Source of the DNA: Myxococcota bacterium
GTDB lineage: Bacteria; Myxococcota; Polyangia; GCA-2747355; JAKLHH01
Direction: 5' to 3'
DNA: 5,975 bases
NCBI GenBank assembly: GCA_022710245.1
Contig: JAKLHH010000518.1
Coordinates: 1-5,975, forward strand
Part shown: one piece after another, positions 4,138 through 5,975 of the stretch
How the letters are laid out: each line of letters opens with the position of its first letter
Numbering within the stretch: position 1 is the first letter of the stretch
Program-made: the position numbers and the translations under genes
The notes under the pieces: model-generated
The model's database searches: none
What the model was told of the DNA's origin: nothing
The model's input: only the letters and a program-made list of their open reading frames with translations

Positions 4138-5880
4138 GTCCTTGATCTTCTGCAGGGCCGACCGGGAGAGGCTGAGGACCTGGGCGCGGTTGCCGCGCTT
4201 GATGCGCAGGCGCAGCACGACGGCGTTCTGCACCTCGGTGCGGATCTTGACCAGGTCGGCGGTGGTGGTGAGCTTGACCGCCCCCACCTGCAGCACCACG
4301 TCCTGGTCGCGCACGCCGAGGCGCTCCCAGAGGCTGCCCGACTGGATGGCGCTGATGCGGTAGCCGATCACCCGCGCGCCCTGCTTCTCGCCGACGAGGC
4401 TCGCCGAGGTGAGGACGCCCGCATAGCGCTTGCTGCCGGTGGCGCCGGCGCCGGCTCCACCGCTGCCGCGGCTCCCCAGCGCGCCCAGCGTGCCGAGGCC
4501 GATCGCGGAGCCCGACCCGCCGGCCGCGCCGAGGCCGCCGTAGCCCGAGCCGGTCCCGCCGTAGCCGGAGCCGGTCCCGCCGTAGCCGGAGCCCGTGCCG
4601 CCATAGCCCGAGCCCGTCCCGCCGTAGCCATAGCCGTAGCCGGTGCTGGCGAGGGTGATCGGGTCGACGAGGTCGCGGACAAAGGTCTCGAAGCTCCCCT
4701 CGAGGCTCAGGCGGTCGCCGCCCGTGCCCTCGAGGCTGACCTTGAAGCTCGCCTTGATGCGGCCGCCGCGCTGTCGCTCGAACTTCTCGAAGGTGAGCTC
4801 GCCGGTCTGCTGGCCCGTGTAGTCGTCGAGGCCGCTCACCTTCACCGAGATGACCGCGTCGCTGCCGAAGGCCACCTTGCCCGTATCCGAGGCGGGCGGC
4901 TTGAACTCGAAGGTGACCTTGGTGCGGTACTCGGGCGAGGTGTAGCTCGCCGGCGTGCTGTAGCGATAGCCGTAGGGGTACTGGCCGCAGAGGACCACCT
5001 TCGCGGTGTCGCCCGAGCTCGGGACCACCGCGCCCTGGTCGGCGCAGGTCGGCTTGACCTTCTCGAAGGGGGCGGGCCGCGCCGGGTTGCTCGCCTTCAG
5101 GGTGAGCTCGAAGGAGGGCTTGAAGTCCTTCGGCAGGCTCGACTTGGCCTCGGCGGCGAGGCCCTTCCAGCGCCGGAGCTCGCGCTTGCACTGCCGCTTG
5201 CGCTCTGGCTGCGGCAGCGCGCTGCAGGGCGCGTCGTCGCCGCTGAGGATGGCGCGGCAGCGCGCCTCCTCCTCGTCGGAGCGGGTGCCGGCGCAGAGGA
5301 CCGGGTTCCGCTCGGCGAGCGCCAGGCAATAGCCGCTCTTGCCGTTTCGCGCCGGGTACTCGGCCGGGCAGAGCTCGGGCTTGCGCGCGTACATGGCGAC
5401 CATCTGCTCGCACGGCTTCTTCATCATGTAGCCGGCGATCTTGCTGCAGAGCGCGACGTTACCCGTCGCCATCGCCTCGCGCGTGCGGCAGAGCGCGTCG
5501 GGGAGGTTGTAGGAGGCGAGGAGGTCGGCGCCCAGGTCGGGCGGCAGGCTCCGCTCGACGCGGTCGAGGCAGGTCTCGTAGCCGGGGAAGCCCTTCACCA
5601 CGTCGGTGAGCCCCGCGCCGCTGGCCGCGGTGGGTACGCCGAGGAGCTCGGCCCAGCCGCCCGCGCCGCTCCCGCTCGCGCTGCTCCCGCTCGCCCCGCT
5701 GCCCGAGCCGCTGCCCGAGCCCGAGCCGCTGCCGCCGCCGTCACCGCCGCCTCCTCCTCCATCCGGACTGCCGCCGCCGGGATCGCCCGGTTCCTCGACG
5801 GCGCAGGCCATCAGGGACGCGGAGGTACCCGCGACGAAGAGGGAGCAGGCGATGGCGAAGGCAGTGAAGGCAGGGCGCAT
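4123..5880 (-). CDS. Predicted lipoprotein with Cys-ladder domain, Gly-rich linkers and a C-terminal GspC-like PDZ domain
   Basis: 585 residues from ATG 5880. The signal peptide ends in lipobox LMAC (Cys26); +2 is Ala. Residues 35-75 are a Ser/Gly-rich linker. Residues 104-231 carry ten Cys with mostly 10-13 residues between them, in helical-looking repeats such as CRTREAMATGNVALC and CEQMVAMYARKPELC; a ladder of disulfides is likely. Residues about 255-405 are beta-rich with C279 and C298. Residues 414-449 are four GYGGTGS units plus flanks. Residues about 494-571 form a PDZ domain (GYRISAIQSGSLWERLGV, then DQDVVLQVGAV) that resembles the PDZ of the type II secretion protein GspC, a protein-protein contact module. 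No enzyme site is seen. The role may be envelope scaffold or secretion-linked adaptor, but this is inference. No Shine-Dalgarno precedes ATG 5880. An in-frame GTG at 5973 would add 31 Arg/Asp-rich residues and bury the signal peptide, so I reject it. Confidence 0.88.
   Translation of the reverse strand: MRPAFTAFAIACSLFVAGTSASLMACAVEEPGDPGGGSPDGGGGGGDGGGSGSGSGSGSGSGASGSSASGSGAGGWAELLGVPTAASGAGLTDVVKGFPGYETCLDRVERSLPPDLGADLLASYNLPDALCRTREAMATGNVALCSKIAGYMMKKPCEQMVAMYARKPELCPAEYPARNGKSGYCLALAERNPVLCAGTRSDEEEARCRAILSGDDAPCSALPQPERKRQCKRELRRWKGLAAEAKSSLPKDFKPSFELTLKASNPARPAPFEKVKPTCADQGAVVPSSGDTAKVVLCGQYPYGYRYSTPASYTSPEYRTKVTFEFKPPASDTGKVAFGSDAVISVKVSGLDDYTGQQTGELTFEKFERQRGGRIKASFKVSLEGTGGDRLSLEGSFETFVRDLVDPITLASTGYGYGYGGTGSGYGGTGSGYGGTGSGYGGTGSGYGGLGAAGGSGSAIGLGTLGALGSRGSGGAGAGATGSKRYAGVLTSASLVGEKQGARVIGYRISAIQSGSLWERLGVRDQDVVLQVGAVKLTTTADLVKIRTEVQNAVVLRLRIKRGNRAQVLSLSRSALQKIKDEFYF
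4546..4629 (-). repeat. 21-bp tandem repeat encoding GYGGTGS x4
   Basis: Four in-frame 21-bp units encode residues 418-445 as GYGGTGS repeated exactly, flanked by GYGY before and GYGG after (4534-4641 in all). Codons vary at synonymous positions (for example TAC/TAT and CCG/CCC on the complementary strand), so the repeat is either old or selected at the protein level. It forms the flexible linker before the PDZ domain. Confidence 0.9.
5656..5778 (-). repeat. Ser/Gly low-complexity linker after the signal peptide
   Basis: The segment encodes residues 35-75: runs of Gly with Asp, then alternating Ser-Gly, then Ser/Ala/Gly. Such spacers just after a lipidated Cys are common in outer-membrane lipoproteins and hold the folded part away from the membrane. 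The reading frame is kept throughout. Confidence 0.85.
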
Positions 5881-5895
5881 TGGGCGACGTGCATC

Positions 5896-5910
5896 GCAAG
5901 CGTCGTGCCC
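5896..5910 (-). promoter_or_regulatory. sigma-54-like element upstream of the PDZ-protein gene
   Basis: The minus strand reads GGGGCACGACGCTTGCG: GGCACG (5909-5904), four bases, TTGC (5899-5896). The GG and GC pairs are again exactly ten bases apart. It departs from the consensus at the first base (G for T, 5910) and at the base after TTGC. The predicted start near 5884 would leave only about four bases before ATG 5880. That agrees with the absence of a Shine-Dalgarno site but is unusual for sigma-54 promoters, so confidence is modest. Confidence 0.4.
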
Positions 5911-5966
5911 CGCCGAAGCCCCAGATGATCCGGCGCGATCCAGCCGGGGGCATCCGCTGCTGTCGG

Positions 5967-5975
5967 CTGGCACCG
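5967..5975 (+). promoter_or_regulatory. possible -24 half of a sigma-54 promoter cut by the window edge
   Basis: CTGGCACCG on the plus strand is identical to the -24 half (3017-3025) of the strong promoter upstream of the 322-residue lipoprotein gene. The -12 half would fall at 5979-5983, outside the window. If real, it would drive a gene to the right, divergent from the PDZ-protein gene. Confidence 0.25.

Noticed and set aside
4108..5928. 606-residue open frame on the plus strand
   Set aside because: It is antisense to the PDZ-protein gene, Ala/Arg/Gly-rich with no domain or signal peptide. It is a by-product of high GC; the minus strand carries the lipobox, Cys ladder and PDZ.
5881..5973. 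GTG 5973 start adding 31 residues to the PDZ protein
   Set aside because: The added residues are rich in Arg, Asp and Cys and would bury the signal peptide and lipobox. I keep ATG 5880 despite the lack of a Shine-Dalgarno.

Overview
This high-GC window shows three genes with GC-rich third codon positions, and all three appear to encode secreted or envelope proteins with Cys, Gly and Asp-rich segments. This style (lipoproteins, thrombospondin type 3 calcium repeats, Gly/Ser linkers, sigma-54-type promoters) suggests a chromosome of the Myxococcota (former Deltaproteobacteria). That assignment is inference from composition and architecture; no rRNA or marker gene is present. I see no tRNA, CRISPR array, transposase, phage gene or replication origin.

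Layout. (1) 1-143: a 52-bp direct tandem repeat (2.75 copies, possibly continuing left of the window) with a perfect 18-bp palindrome in each complete unit. It lies downstream of the first gene's stop. (2) 182-2731, minus strand: an 849-residue exported amidohydrolase-superfamily enzyme with a complete set of metal-site residues, followed by four thrombospondin type 3 Ca-binding repeats and a C-terminal beta-rich, OB-fold-like region. (3) 2732-3076: a divergent regulatory region. It holds a G-quadruplex motif, a CGTGA/TCACG dyad and an excellent sigma-54 (-24/-12) promoter 33 bases before the next gene. (4) 3077-4045, plus strand: a 322-residue lipoprotein of unknown function. (5) 4046-4122: a short convergent gap that contains a 38-bp near-duplicate of the 3' end of the next gene. 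(6) 4123-5880, minus strand: a 585-residue predicted lipoprotein. It has a Ser/Gly linker, a ladder of ten regularly spaced cysteines, a beta-rich domain, a Gly/Tyr/Thr repeat linker and a C-terminal PDZ domain of the type found in the type II secretion protein GspC. (7) 5881-5975: the upstream region of that gene, with a second sigma-54-like element on the minus strand and half of a possible third one cut off at the right edge.

Nothing shows that the three genes form one pathway: they are on alternating strands and are not an operon. The common theme is envelope export. At least one gene, and possibly two, appears to be under sigma-54/enhancer-binding-protein control, the mode of regulation that myxobacteria use heavily for development and environmental responses. 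The most interesting items are the sigma-54 promoter with its upstream dyad, the Cys-ladder/PDZ protein, the palindromic 52-bp array, and the duplicated gene terminus.
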